Origin: an uncultured Spirochaetales bacterium
Lineage (GTDB): Bacteria > Spirochaetota > Spirochaetia > Sphaerochaetales > Sphaerochaetaceae
Direction: 5' to 3'
NCBI GenBank assembly: GCA_949297785.1
Contig: CASFTW010000001.1
Span: forward strand, 186,001 to 250,000
Length of the DNA: 64,000 bases
Positions 18,234 to 26,969 of this stretch are shown here, piece by piece (within the stretch, counting starts at the first letter, position 1; the number at the start of each line of letters is the position of its first letter). Below the pieces are notes generated by a model, which did no database searches, had not been told where the DNA came from, and saw only the letters and a list, made by a program, of their open reading frames with translations. The translations under genes and the position numbers were made by a program.

Positions 18234-18911
18234 ATGTATGACAAGCGAATAGAAATTGCACCTTCGATTCTTTCCGCCAGTTTCGCATCAGTGCTGAACG
18301 CGCTCAGGGATGCGGAAGAGGCCGGAGCCGAGTATCTTCACCTGGACGTGATGGACGGAGTCTTCGTTCCGCAGATAACTTTCGGATCGAAATTCATCAA
18401 GGACATAAGACCGCACAGCGACCTGCTGTTCGATGCCCATCTGATGATAGTGAATCCCGAGAACCATATCGATGATTTCATTGATGCCGGATGCAACATG
18501 ATAACCATCCATCAGGAAAGCACTGTTCACCTTCACAGGGTTCTTTCACATATAAAGGAAAGAGGCGTGAAATGCGGCATATCGATCGTACCGTCGACAC
18601 CGGTGAGCGCCATAACACCTCTGCTGGACATGGTTGATCTTGTGCTCGTAATGACGGTTAACCCGGGCTGGGCCGGACAGAAGCTGATTCCCGGCTGCAT
18701 CAACAAGATAGTCGAGCTCAAGGAACTGCGCGAGAGCGAGGATTATGATTATGCCATCAGCGTTGACGGAGGTGTGAACCTCGGTACAATCCAGGATGTC
18801 GTGGCTGCAGGAGCCGACATTGCCGTGGCGGGATCTGCTTTCTACAATGAAAGCGACAAGCTTTCCTTCATGCAGAGAATGCAGGAACTTGCAATGGAGA
18901 GTTTCAAATGA
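18234..18911 (+). CDS. rpe: Ribulose-phosphate 3-epimerase
   Basis: Rpe interconverts ribulose-5-phosphate and xylulose-5-phosphate in the pentose phosphate pathway. The 225-residue TIM-barrel protein shows IAPSILSASFA, the metal-binding HLDVMDGVFVPQITFG with the first catalytic Asp, DAHLMI, and VLVMTVNPGWAGQKLIP. The second catalytic Asp is in ISVDGGVN and the phosphate loop is VAGSAFY. The ATG has no ribosome site and sits 7 nt after TATACT, so the transcript is probably leaderless. The stop overlaps the dtd start (ATGA). Confidence 0.95.
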   Translation: MYDKRIEIAPSILSASFASVLNALRDAEEAGAEYLHLDVMDGVFVPQITFGSKFIKDIRPHSDLLFDAHLMIVNPENHIDDFIDAGCNMITIHQESTVHLHRVLSHIKERGVKCGISIVPSTPVSAITPLLDMVDLVLVMTVNPGWAGQKLIPGCINKIVELKELRESEDYDYAISVDGGVNLGTIQDVVAAGADIAVAGSAFYNESDKLSFMQRMQELAMESFK

Positions 18912-19381
18912 TAGCTGTCATCCAGAGTGTTGAGAACGCATCCGTGTCGATCGGCGGCTCTCCTGTTTCTTCCATCGAGAAGGGCATGCTTGTCTATTTC
19001 GGTGTGGAAAAAGGCGATGATGAGGCTGTTCTTGACAAGTTCCTTGAGAAAATGATGAAGCTGAGGATCTTCAAGGATGAGAATGAGAAGATGAATCTTT
19101 CCCTTTCCCAGACAGGGGGAGATGTCATGATGATCAGCCAGTTCACCCTTACCGGCGACATATATAAAGGCAACCGCCCCGGTTTCGACAATGCCGCATC
19201 TCCCGATGATGCCAGACAGCTTTACGAGAAAGCCGTCGGCATGCTCCGCGATATGGGATACAGGGTTGCGACAGGAATGTTCGGAGAGCATATGAAGGTG
19301 GTGTATTGCAATGACGGGCCGGAAACTTTTATTCTTGACTCCGCACGTCTTTTGCACAGATCTCAGAAAAAATTTGTATAG
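18908..19381 (+). CDS. dtd: D-aminoacyl-tRNA deacylase
   Basis: DTD removes D-amino acids (and glycine) mischarged on tRNAs. The 157-residue product has the family motif SQFTLTGD with its catalytic-site Thr, a GNRPGFDNAA block corresponding to the usual KGxRPSF motif, and DGPETFILDS, standing in for the Gly-cisPro GPVT motif (here GPETF). A C-terminal tail of about 12 residues is extra. It overlaps rpe by 4 nt and is followed 21 nt later by recA. Confidence 0.93.
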   Translation: MIAVIQSVENASVSIGGSPVSSIEKGMLVYFGVEKGDDEAVLDKFLEKMMKLRIFKDENEKMNLSLSQTGGDVMMISQFTLTGDIYKGNRPGFDNAASPDDARQLYEKAVGMLRDMGYRVATGMFGEHMKVVYCNDGPETFILDSARLLHRSQKKFV

Positions 19382-19402
19382 ATATTCAGTAGGAGTTATA
19401 AA

Positions 19403-20467
19403 ATGTCAAAGATTACTGAAATTTCAAGCGACGTACAGAAAGCCCGCTCGCAAGCACTTGAAGCGGCAAGAAGCCAGATCGACAAGCAGTTCGGCAAAGG
19501 TTCCCTGATGAAGCTGGGTGATGCGCAGGGCACGCTGGATGTCGAGGTCATTCCAAGCGGCTCCCTCTTGCTGGATGAGGCATTGGGAGTGGGAGGATAC
19601 CCGAAGGGCAGGATCATTGAGATATACGGACCGGAAAGCTCCGGCAAGACGACCCTTGCGCTGCACGCGATCGCGGAAAGCCAGAAGCTTGGCGGAATCG
19701 CGGCATTCATCGATGCAGAACATGCCCTTGATCCGACTTATGCAAAGAACCTCGGAGTTAACATAAATGAGCTGTGGATAAGCCAGCCGGACAATGGAGA
19801 GCAGGCCCTTGAGATCACGGAGTCCCTCGTGCGCTCCGGTGCTGTGGACATAATCGTTGTTGACTCAGTTGCCGCACTGACGCCGCAGGCGGAGATTGAC
19901 GGCGACATGGGTGACAGCCACATGGGTGTGCAGGCCCGTCTCATGAGCCAGGCTCTGAGAAAGCTTACCGGCATTCTCGCAAAGAGCAACACGACGATCA
20001 TTTTCATAAACCAGCTGAGAATGAAGATAGGTGTCATGTTCGGCAACCCTGAGACGACCACAGGCGGAAATGCGCTGAAATTCTATGCCTCCATAAGGAT
20101 GGATGTCCGGAAAGTCGAATCCATCGGCAAGAGTCAGGATGATCTTGTCGGCAACAGGGTGAGGGTGAAGATCGTAAAGAACAAGGTTGCCCCTCCATTC
20201 AAGAAATGCGAGCTAGATCTTCTCTTCGGAAAGGGTATCAGCTATGTGGGCAGCATGCTGGATGCCGCACTCAAATACAACATGCTCGAGAAGTCTGGTT
20301 CATGGTATTCCTACAACGGCGAGAAGGTCGGACAGGGACGTGACAAGACGATCGAATACTTTGAGAACAACCCTGAACTTGTGAATGAAATCGTTGCAAG
20401 CCTGAGGGAAAAGATGTTCCCCAAGAAAGCTGAAGAAAACAGCAGCCGGGAAAAAGGCAGGGAATAA
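19403..20467 (+). CDS. recA: Recombinase RecA
   Basis: RecA forms the strand-exchange filament on ssDNA. The 354-residue product carries Walker [10 protein letters not shown] (about 68-76), Walker [13 protein letters not shown], the L1/L2 region with [31 protein letters not shown], and a short acidic/basic tail. The start has AGGAG 7 nt upstream. I see no E. coli- or Bacillus-type LexA box upstream; the promoter must lie within the end of dtd unless the gene is read from rpe. The scpA start follows 3 nt after the stop. Confidence 0.98.
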   Translation: MSKITEISSDVQKARSQALEAARSQIDKQFGKGSLMKLGDAQGTLDVEVIPSGSLLLDEALGVGGYPKGRIIEIYGPESSGKTTLALHAIAESQKLGGIAAFIDAEHALDPTYAKNLGVNINELWISQPDNGEQALEITESLVRSGAVDIIVVDSVAALTPQAEIDGDMGDSHMGVQARLMSQALRKLTGILAKSNTTIIFINQLRMKIGVMFGNPETTTGGNALKFYASIRMDVRKVESIGKSQDDLVGNRVRVKIVKNKVAPPFKKCELDLLFGKGISYVGSMLDAALKYNMLEKSGSWYSYNGEKVGQGRDKTIEYFENNPELVNEIVASLREKMFPKKAEENSSREKGRE

Positions 20468-20470
20468 AAG

Positions 20471-21421
20471 TTGCAGGACGACAGGGACGATCTGATATTT
20501 GACAGGGAAGAAAAGCAGGTCTTCGTGACTCAGGAGTTCGAAGGCCCGCTTGATCTTCTTCTCTACCAGATACAGAAAGCTGAGATAAACATCTATAACA
20601 TTCCCATTGCCGAGATAACGCAGCAGTTCCTCTCCTACATTGAGGAACATAAATCCAATCTGAAGAACCTTGCCGATTTCTACAAGATGGCGGCTGATCT
20701 GCTTTACATCAAGTCAAAAATGCTGCTTCCCGTTGCAGGCGAGATCGACGAGGAATACGAGGATCCGCGCCAGGAGCTGGTCGAGCGGCTGCTGGAGTAT
20801 CAGAAATTCAAGAAATACACCGATCTTCTCACAGGTGCGGCGGTGGGAGACAATTTCCATATTCCCCGCAAGGAGAATTTCTTTGCACTCCCGTTCCTGG
20901 ATGAGGATCTCTTCCGCGGTGTGAGCATAGATGACCTTTTCAGCACTTTCCGCACCATACTGGAGAAAAAGGCTCCGACAAAGCTCTTCAATGTCTATGA
21001 GGAGGTTTCCGTAAAGGAAAAGAGAACACTCATGCTTGAGCTTTTCGAGACAAAGGACCAGATCACGATCAGCGAGGTCATCATCCATTTCGACCAGCCG
21101 CTTCACATCATATGTTCATTCATGGCGATTCTGGAGATGGCAAAGGACAAGATAATCGTGTTCCAGCAGAAAGAACCTAACGGGGAGATCTACATAGTGC
21201 TCCGTCCTCAGGACTGGAGACCGGAGCTTGCCGATGAGTACGACAAGGATTACGATGAGGTTGTCGACAATGATCTCAGTGATCCTGATGACTATTCGAT
21301 AATATCTCCCGAGCGGAAGGCTGAAGTTGATGAAGAGCTTGCGGAAGAGGAGATGGAAGAAAATGAAGCGGAGGAATACGTCGGAGATGAAGAGGATCTT
21401 CTTGACGACGATGAAGAGTGA
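20471..21421 (+). CDS. scpA: Segregation and condensation protein A
   Basis: ScpA is the kleisin that bridges SMC heads. The 316-residue product has the family start FEGPLDLLLYQIQKAEINIYNIPIAEIT near residues 18-46, the PRQELVERLLEYQKFK segment, and a winged-helix C-terminal region (about 175-250). The last 60 residues are a very acidic tail (many E and D), longer than in many ScpA proteins. Start is TTG at 20471 with AGGGA upstream. It is followed by scpB, and the partner SMC is encoded near 53.9-56.7 kb. Confidence 0.93.
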   Translation: MQDDRDDLIFDREEKQVFVTQEFEGPLDLLLYQIQKAEINIYNIPIAEITQQFLSYIEEHKSNLKNLADFYKMAADLLYIKSKMLLPVAGEIDEEYEDPRQELVERLLEYQKFKKYTDLLTGAAVGDNFHIPRKENFFALPFLDEDLFRGVSIDDLFSTFRTILEKKAPTKLFNVYEEVSVKEKRTLMLELFETKDQITISEVIIHFDQPLHIICSFMAILEMAKDKIIVFQQKEPNGEIYIVLRPQDWRPELADEYDKDYDEVVDNDLSDPDDYSIISPERKAEVDEELAEEEMEENEAEEYVGDEEDLLDDDEE

Positions 21422-21426
21422 GGGTT

Positions 21427-22029
21427 ATGGCAAAAACTGGTAATACAGGTCTGATGAGCACGGATGCCAGACTGGTTGAAACCGTGCTGTTTATAGAAAA
21501 CGAGGCTCTTGACGAGGAAAGACTGTGCAGCATGACGGGGCTTGATGCAAGAGCCGTGCAGAGGGCGCTCAAGGAACTTGGCGAAGTATTTGAGGAGAGG
21601 GGACACGGCATAAGGCTGAAGGAGAATTCCGACGGCTCTTATGAATTCGCCCCATGTACGGATCTTTATGACATGCTGCGCTCCACATACGGACGCAAGG
21701 TTGACCGCCGCCTCACACGTGCGGCACTGGAAACCCTTTCCATTGTCGCCTATTCACAGCCGATAACAAGAAGGGAGATTGACAATATACGCGGTGTTGC
21801 ATCAGACTCGATAGTCCGTCTTCTCAGGGAAAGGGAATACATAAAGGTCGTGGGCCGCAAAGATGTACAGGGGCATCCCTGTCTTTACGGCACGAGCCGC
21901 AAATTCCTTTTCGAGTTCGGTCTGAAGTCGATAGGCGATCTGCCCAAGCTCAGCGCAATTGACAGAATGCGCTTCGACAAGGAAGAAGATGAAAGCTCAG
22001 AAAATGAGGGAGAGGATAACAATGAGTGA
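21427..22029 (+). CDS. scpB: Segregation and condensation protein B
   Basis: ScpB dimers with tandem winged helices bind the kleisin ScpA in the SMC-ScpAB complex. The 200-residue product shows VETVLFIENEALDEERLC, the RAALETLSIVAYSQPITRREIDNIRGV motif (family hallmark, about 96-123) and GRKDVQGHPCLYGTSRKFLFEFGL. The ATG at 21427 is preferred. A GTG at 21418, overlapping the scpA stop, is also possible and would add three residues. The 3' end overlaps rluB by 8 nt. Confidence 0.93.
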   Translation: MAKTGNTGLMSTDARLVETVLFIENEALDEERLCSMTGLDARAVQRALKELGEVFEERGHGIRLKENSDGSYEFAPCTDLYDMLRSTYGRKVDRRLTRAALETLSIVAYSQPITRREIDNIRGVASDSIVRLLREREYIKVVGRKDVQGHPCLYGTSRKFLFEFGLKSIGDLPKLSAIDRMRFDKEEDESSENEGEDNNE

Positions 22030-22834
22030 AAATGATCTCAGGCTTCAGGTCTACATGGCAAAATGCGGAGTCGGCAGCCGCCGTTTCTGTGAAAGCCTCA
22101 TCGAACAGGGCCGTGTCATGGTCAACAACAGGACGATAAGGGAGATGGGTGTCAAAGTCGCTCCGTCTGATATCGTTCAGGTTGACGGTGAGACGATCGA
22201 GCCTGTGGAAAATGTATATTACATAGCCCTCAACAAACCTCGCGGTTATGTCTGTACGAACTACGATCCAAATGAGGACAAGTATGCCAGATCCCTAATA
22301 ACCATCAGGGACCAGCACCTCCTGTTCAATGTCGGACGTCTGGACAAGGATTCAAACGGACTCATAATCTTCTCAAACGACGGGGATTTCGCAAACAAGG
22401 TCACACATCCGAGAAACCAGATCGAGAAAGAGTATGTCGTGCACCTTGACAGGAAACCGCAGGTGGAAGACCTGAAAAAAGCCCTGCAGGGCCTTTATAT
22501 AGACATGAGCCAGCCCTACAGGATAAAAAGCTATGAATTCATCCCCCAGAGAAGGGATTACATAAAGGTTGTCCTCACGGAAGGCAAGAACAGGGAGATA
22601 AGGAAAATCTTCAGTTTCCTGGGCTATGAGGTGAAAGGTCTGACACGCATCAGGATAGGCTGCATCGAACTCGGTTCCCTTCAGCCGGGTGAATTCCGCA
22701 ACCTCTCTAGAAAAGAGATAGAAGGTCTTATTGAAGGAAAGAACACTCTTGTGGCCAGGAAGAAATTCGGTGCCGCCCTGAAAAGGGAAAAAGCCGCAAG
22801 GGCGAAGAAAAACGACGGGAGGAGTGAAAAATGA
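22022..22834 (+). CDS. rluB: Ribosomal large-subunit pseudouridine synthase, RluB/RsuA family
   Basis: The 270-residue protein has an N-terminal S4 RNA-binding domain (LQVYMAKCGVGSRRFCESLIEQGRVMVNN) followed by the RsuA/RluB catalytic domain with LNKPRGYVCTN, the catalytic-Asp motif GRLDKDSNGLIIFSNDG and EGKNREIRKIF. Enzymes of this group modify one uridine of 23S (RluB, near 2605) or 16S rRNA (RsuA). Position in a scpA-scpB-rluB-cmk row fits RluB. The ATG at 22022 has GAGAGG 6 nt upstream; the reading frame extends further upstream inside scpB without conserved sequence. Confidence 0.9.
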   Translation: MSENDLRLQVYMAKCGVGSRRFCESLIEQGRVMVNNRTIREMGVKVAPSDIVQVDGETIEPVENVYYIALNKPRGYVCTNYDPNEDKYARSLITIRDQHLLFNVGRLDKDSNGLIIFSNDGDFANKVTHPRNQIEKEYVVHLDRKPQVEDLKKALQGLYIDMSQPYRIKSYEFIPQRRDYIKVVLTEGKNREIRKIFSFLGYEVKGLTRIRIGCIELGSLQPGEFRNLSRKEIEGLIEGKNTLVARKKFGAALKREKAARAKKNDGRSEK

Positions 22835-23487
22835 TCGTTGCAATTGATGGACCTGCCGGATGCGGCAAAAGCACTGTTGCGAAGCTTGTGGCATCACAGC
22901 TGGGCTATTATTTCCTCAATACGGGTTCCTTCTACCGTGCTGTGACATACGCCCATCTGATGAAGGGCGGAGACTGCAGTGACAGGGATGCCTGCCTTGA
23001 AACGGCAAGGAACGTGAGCATAACAGTGAGAAACGGAGACATATATCTTGACGGAACCGATGTCGAAGACAAGCTGCATACTCCGGATGTTGACATGAAT
23101 GCGAGCATCGTCTCCTCTGATCCCCGGCTCAGGGAGATTGTGACCGCTGCCGTCAGGAAAATTGCCGGCAGTATGGACATCGTGACGGAAGGACGTGACA
23201 CAACCACCGTCATTTTCCCTGATGCACAGTGTAAATTCTACTTTGACGCTTCCAGCGAAGTGCGTGCACGCCGCCGTACTGAGCAGCAGAATGACGGCCA
23301 GAGCTATGAGGAAGTTCTCGCCCTCATCGAGAAAAGGGACGCCAATGACAGAAATAAGGAAGTCGGTTCGCTAAAAATTGCAAAAGACGCCGTATATATA
23401 GACACTTCTCACTTGACGATAAATCAAGTTTGTGAGAAAGTTGTTTCAGTTGTGCAGTCAAGACTCAGGGACTGCCCGGCTAAGTAA
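22831..23487 (+). CDS. cmk: Cytidylate kinase
   Basis: Cmk phosphorylates CMP and dCMP. The 218-residue product has the P-loop GPAGCGKSTVAK near residues 7-18, the substrate-site LNTGSFYRAVTY, the EGRDTTTVIFPDAQCKFYFDAS motif (family: GRDIGTVVFPDA), and the lid RRRTEQQ. GRDTTT replaces the usual GRDIGT. Start overlaps the rluB stop by 4 nt. The next gene encodes an S1-domain protein, the same order as cmk-rpsA in many bacteria. Confidence 0.93.
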   Translation: MIVAIDGPAGCGKSTVAKLVASQLGYYFLNTGSFYRAVTYAHLMKGGDCSDRDACLETARNVSITVRNGDIYLDGTDVEDKLHTPDVDMNASIVSSDPRLREIVTAAVRKIAGSMDIVTEGRDTTTVIFPDAQCKFYFDASSEVRARRRTEQQNDGQSYEEVLALIEKRDANDRNKEVGSLKIAKDAVYIDTSHLTINQVCEKVVSVVQSRLRDCPAK

Positions 23488-23506
23488 TTGGTTAGGAGAA
23501 AAAGAA

Positions 23507-25204
23507 GTGGAAGATGAAACTCAGATGACTGACATGCAGACTCTGCTGCAGGAGCAGTATCTAAAGTCACTTGCTGGCATTGAAGACGGTCAGATCGTAA
23601 CCGGAACTGTTGTACAGTTAAATAACGACTATGTGTTTGTTGACGTAGGCTACAAGAGCGAAGGAAAGATTCCTGTGGACGAGTTTATCGAGCTGCCGAA
23701 GATCGGTGACAAGGTGAACGTCGCAATTGTCAACAAAGAAGGAAAGGGCGGACAGGTAATTGTCTCGAAGAAGAAGGCCGATGCAAGGGAAAGGGCAGAG
23801 GCTCTCAGAGAAGCTGCGGAAAGCGGCACACCTGTTCTCGGTAAATTCAGTAAGGTTATCAAGGGAGGCTATGAGGTTGACCTTGGTGCTGACTATAAGG
23901 GATTCTGCCCGCTTTCAAAGGCAGATATCGTAAGAATCGAGGATCCTGAAACTCTGATCGGAAAGACAGACTATTTCATCATTGACAAGTACCATACAGG
24001 AAGCAAGATGAAGAGTGTCGTTTCCCGCAAGGAATACCTCGAGAAGATCATCGCACAGAACAAGGAGAAGTTCTTCTCATCCGTTCAGATCGGTGATGTC
24101 GTTCAGGGTGTCGTCAAGTCATTCACAAGCTTCGGTGCTTTCATCGACCTCGGCGGTTTCGACGGTCTGCTTCATATCAACGATATGGGCTGGGGTCATG
24201 TCACAAAGCCGAAAGATTATGTGAAGAAGGGCCAGGTCATCCAGCTCCGCCTGATCAACATCGATCCTGACACACAGAAGATCAATCTCTCCCTCAAGCA
24301 CATGACTGAGGATCCGTGGACAAACTTCGAACAGCGCTATCAGGTTGGCGATGTCATCAAGGCTCCTGTCACAAAGATCACATCATTCGGTGTGTTCATC
24401 GGTATCGAGCCGGGTATTGAAGGTCTTGCACATATTTCCGAGCTCAGCTGGACAAAGAAGGTCACCAACCCTGCAGAGATCTACAAGATCGGCGATGTTG
24501 TTGAAGCAAAGATCCTCGGTTACGACCTCGACAAGAAGCGTGTCTCACTCGGCATCAAGCAGTTGCTTGAGAATCCGTGGGATACGATCGCAGAGCGCTA
24601 TCCGGTGGGAACAGTTCTCAAGAGAAAGGTTGTCAAGCTCACCAACAGCGGTGCATTCGTGAATCTTGAGGACGGCATTGACGGCTTCCTCCATATCGAT
24701 GATGTTTCCTGGACAAAGAAACTCAAGAACATGTCACAGTTCTGCAAGGAAGGTGACGAGATTGAAGTTTCCGTTTCCAGAGTCGAGCCGGAGAACAGAA
24801 GAATCCGTCTGTCAGTCAAGAACCTCGAGGGTAACCCATGGCAGAATCTCAGAAGATCCAATCCGAAGGGATCAGTCATTACCGGCACAGTTTCCAATGT
24901 CACTGATTTCGGTGTGTTCGTAAAGGTTCCCGGCGATATTGAAGGTCTTATTTCAAAGTACAATCTGGTCGGACCGGATGAAGAATACACAGACAAGGTT
25001 CTTGAGAACTTCAAGGTCGGTGATGAGGTGACTGCAATGGTTGTTGAAATCAACCCGCAGACTCAGAAACTCTCACTCTCTATCAAGGAGATGATCAAGA
25101 AGAATCAGGAGTCTGAAATGGCCAAGTATATGGCTGACGGTAAGGAAGATGACGACACATTCTCTCTTGCCGACATGCTGAAGGCTAAAGACGAAGAAAT
25201 CTGA
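23507..25204 (+). CDS. rpsA: S1 RNA-binding domain protein (ribosomal protein S1)
   Basis: A 565-residue protein made almost entirely of S1 domains. At least six repeats are visible, each beginning with a GDVV-G-V or PVGTVLKRKVV-like strand and containing G-F--(D/G)GFLH--D/E-SW signatures. Ribosomal S1 binds mRNA upstream of weak ribosome sites. The reading frame extends upstream into cmk, but GTG at 23507 has AGGAG 8 nt before it and is the likely start; ATG at 23525 is an alternative. A stem-loop follows the stop. Confidence 0.9.
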   Translation: MEDETQMTDMQTLLQEQYLKSLAGIEDGQIVTGTVVQLNNDYVFVDVGYKSEGKIPVDEFIELPKIGDKVNVAIVNKEGKGGQVIVSKKKADARERAEALREAAESGTPVLGKFSKVIKGGYEVDLGADYKGFCPLSKADIVRIEDPETLIGKTDYFIIDKYHTGSKMKSVVSRKEYLEKIIAQNKEKFFSSVQIGDVVQGVVKSFTSFGAFIDLGGFDGLLHINDMGWGHVTKPKDYVKKGQVIQLRLINIDPDTQKINLSLKHMTEDPWTNFEQRYQVGDVIKAPVTKITSFGVFIGIEPGIEGLAHISELSWTKKVTNPAEIYKIGDVVEAKILGYDLDKKRVSLGIKQLLENPWDTIAERYPVGTVLKRKVVKLTNSGAFVNLEDGIDGFLHIDDVSWTKKLKNMSQFCKEGDEIEVSVSRVEPENRRIRLSVKNLEGNPWQNLRRSNPKGSVITGTVSNVTDFGVFVKVPGDIEGLISKYNLVGPDEEYTDKVLENFKVGDEVTAMVVEINPQTQKLSLSIKEMIKKNQESEMAKYMADGKEDDDTFSLADMLKAKDEEI

Positions 25205-25226
25205 GATAGAGATATCCTGAATGGAG

Positions 25227-25259
25227 TAGGCGGGAGACAAACAGCCCGCCTATCTATTT
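25227..25259 (+). terminator. Stem-loop after rpsA
   Basis: An 8-bp stem TAGGCGGG/CCCGCCTA (25227-25234 and 25245-25252) with a 10-nt loop is followed by TCTATTTC. The T tract is imperfect, so read-through into the next gene is possible. Confidence 0.6.
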
Positions 25260-25272
25260 CTAAGGGGGATTT

Positions 25273-25959
25273 ATGAAGAAGGATAAGAATTTAACTTCAT
25301 CTGAGAAAATTGCAGCCAGAACAGAGTCATTCTTTGCAAAGAATGCAAGACTTCTTGCGATAATCGGAATTATAGTTGTTGTGCTTTGTGTCGTGATTGC
25401 AGTTGTATCCATCACAAGCAACAGCAGCAGGGATAAGATTGCAACGGCAACATACAATCTTGAGCAGGATTATTACAATCTCCTGGTCATGGATGAGACG
25501 AGCGATGAGTACAATACAGCTTCAAGTGAATTCATTGCTTCTGCCGATGCCATCATTGCCGAGGCTGGTACAGGTGACTATGCAAGTCTCAAGGCAAAGT
25601 ATCTGCTTGGTCTTTATTACTACAATGCTGAAGACTGGGCAAATGCTCTCTCATACTTCGAGCAGGTCGTGAACGAAGGAGGAGACACATATCTTGTTTC
25701 TCTTTCAATGATGAACGCTGCTGCAAGTGCTGAGAATGCAGGTGACACAGATACAGCTCTCTCATACTACAACAGAGTATGGGATACATATGCTGCAGAA
25801 GCTCCGGAAAGCCCGAAGGCTCTCTTCAACTCTGCACGTATCTATGAGCAGACAGGCGATACAGAGCTTGCAGTTGCAACATATTCACAGCTCAGAGATG
25901 AGTTCACAACATCTGAATACGCAGCTCTTGCCGAAGCACGCTTGCTTGTACTTGAATAA
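25273..25959 (+). CDS. Membrane-anchored TPR protein
   Basis: A 228-residue protein with a charged cytoplasmic start, one membrane segment (about 27-49, very rich in I and V), then an extracytoplasmic part made of helical repeats. TPR-like pairs are visible, for example AKYLLGLYYYNAEDWANALSYFEQVV and a second unit around SALFNSARIYEQTGDTELAVATYSQL-type residues 195-220. This resembles YfgM/tol-pal-type TPR proteins but no specific function can be assigned. AAGGGGG lies 4-5 nt before the ATG. It may be read from the S1 gene. Confidence 0.75.
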   Translation: MKKDKNLTSSEKIAARTESFFAKNARLLAIIGIIVVVLCVVIAVVSITSNSSRDKIATATYNLEQDYYNLLVMDETSDEYNTASSEFIASADAIIAEAGTGDYASLKAKYLLGLYYYNAEDWANALSYFEQVVNEGGDTYLVSLSMMNAAASAENAGDTDTALSYYNRVWDTYAAEAPESPKALFNSARIYEQTGDTELAVATYSQLRDEFTTSEYAALAEARLLVLE

Positions 25960-26007
25960 GGTTAATAACTAACTTAAAAACCGACTACAATACAGGAGGA
26001 TGGATTT

Positions 26008-26808
26008 ATGAGGAAAGTCATCATACTTTTTCTTATTTCCATCCTTTTTCTTTCCTCCTGCGGCATTCCTAATTACCGCGATTATTCTGATTACATAAGT
26101 GTTTCCAAGGTATCGAGAGTAAACGGTTATGACATTGAATATGATGCGGGCTTCAGAGTTGAGCTGAGTCATTCCGGACTGAGCAATATGCAGGAAGGAT
26201 CTCCCTCTGTTCTGCTGATGTATTCAATTGCACCTGGTACAGGTTCCCTTACTACAAGTTTCAACAGATACATAAGAAACTATAACAACTATTACAATGG
26301 CTCTCCGGCCACGTTCAGTGCCAGCGGACGATTAAACAACGTGGAATCCACTCTGGAAGGAAATCCTATTTATCTCTATGCCTTCCGCGGTGATAACGGA
26401 CAGCCTCTTTCAACACCGCTTGAATACACATTCGGAAGTCTTAATCAATACAGGTATTATTACTTCATGATCAGGACATCCGAAAGGGATGGAAGCAATA
26501 ACTTCCATTTAATTATGGATGTTTATGGTGCTACTTCGCTTTCTTCTTCAGAGCATATGCTTATTGCTTCTGATATAAATCTCTACAGATACAGCGGTTC
26601 AAACACACAATTCACTGCAACTACGGACGGGCATTCATCAAATGATGATTATTCTTACTACTATGTAAGAGAAGAAGATGACTCTTCTGAATATGTGATA
26701 AACATTGCCCTTGCTGTAAATGTTGTTTCAACCGAGTATAACAATATTTACTGGTATCAGATTGTATTTGATGATGTAGATCCTTTGAGACTTACTGTGG
26801 ATCGGTAG
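26008..26808 (+). CDS. Predicted lipoprotein of unknown function
   Basis: A 266-residue protein beginning with MRKVIILFLISILFLSSC, a signal peptide with an LSSC lipobox, so a lipid-anchored surface or periplasmic protein. The mature part is rich in Y, N and S, with runs such as RYIRNYNNYYN and an acidic patch near 220-232. No family was recognised. The start has AGGAGG 7 nt upstream. It lies 48 nt after the TPR gene on the same strand, and A+T content rises from here on. Confidence 0.75.
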   Translation: MRKVIILFLISILFLSSCGIPNYRDYSDYISVSKVSRVNGYDIEYDAGFRVELSHSGLSNMQEGSPSVLLMYSIAPGTGSLTTSFNRYIRNYNNYYNGSPATFSASGRLNNVESTLEGNPIYLYAFRGDNGQPLSTPLEYTFGSLNQYRYYYFMIRTSERDGSNNFHLIMDVYGATSLSSSEHMLIASDINLYRYSGSNTQFTATTDGHSSNDDYSYYYVREEDDSSEYVINIALAVNVVSTEYNNIYWYQIVFDDVDPLRLTVDR

Positions 26809-26910
26809 TTTTAAAGCAGTTTTAAGTCAGTACCGTATTAATAAAATTTTATAATCGAATGACTTTTTACCCTGCTATTAACGATTTACTGATAATATTG
26901 TTCTGCAAAA

Positions 26911-26947
26911 TACAAAAAATCCTACTGCCGGTTAGGGCAATAGGATT
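26911..26947 (-). terminator. Terminator of the Ig-like lipoprotein gene
   Basis: Minus strand: stem AATCCTA (with one A/C mismatch, then TGCC) pairing with GGCA and TAGGATT, followed by a TTTTTT run. It lies 22 nt after the stop codon of the minus-strand gene. The same hairpin faces the end of the preceding plus-strand lipoprotein gene and could serve both. Confidence 0.8.
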
Positions 26948-26969
26948 GCGAATTAAAATTCTTCTGAAT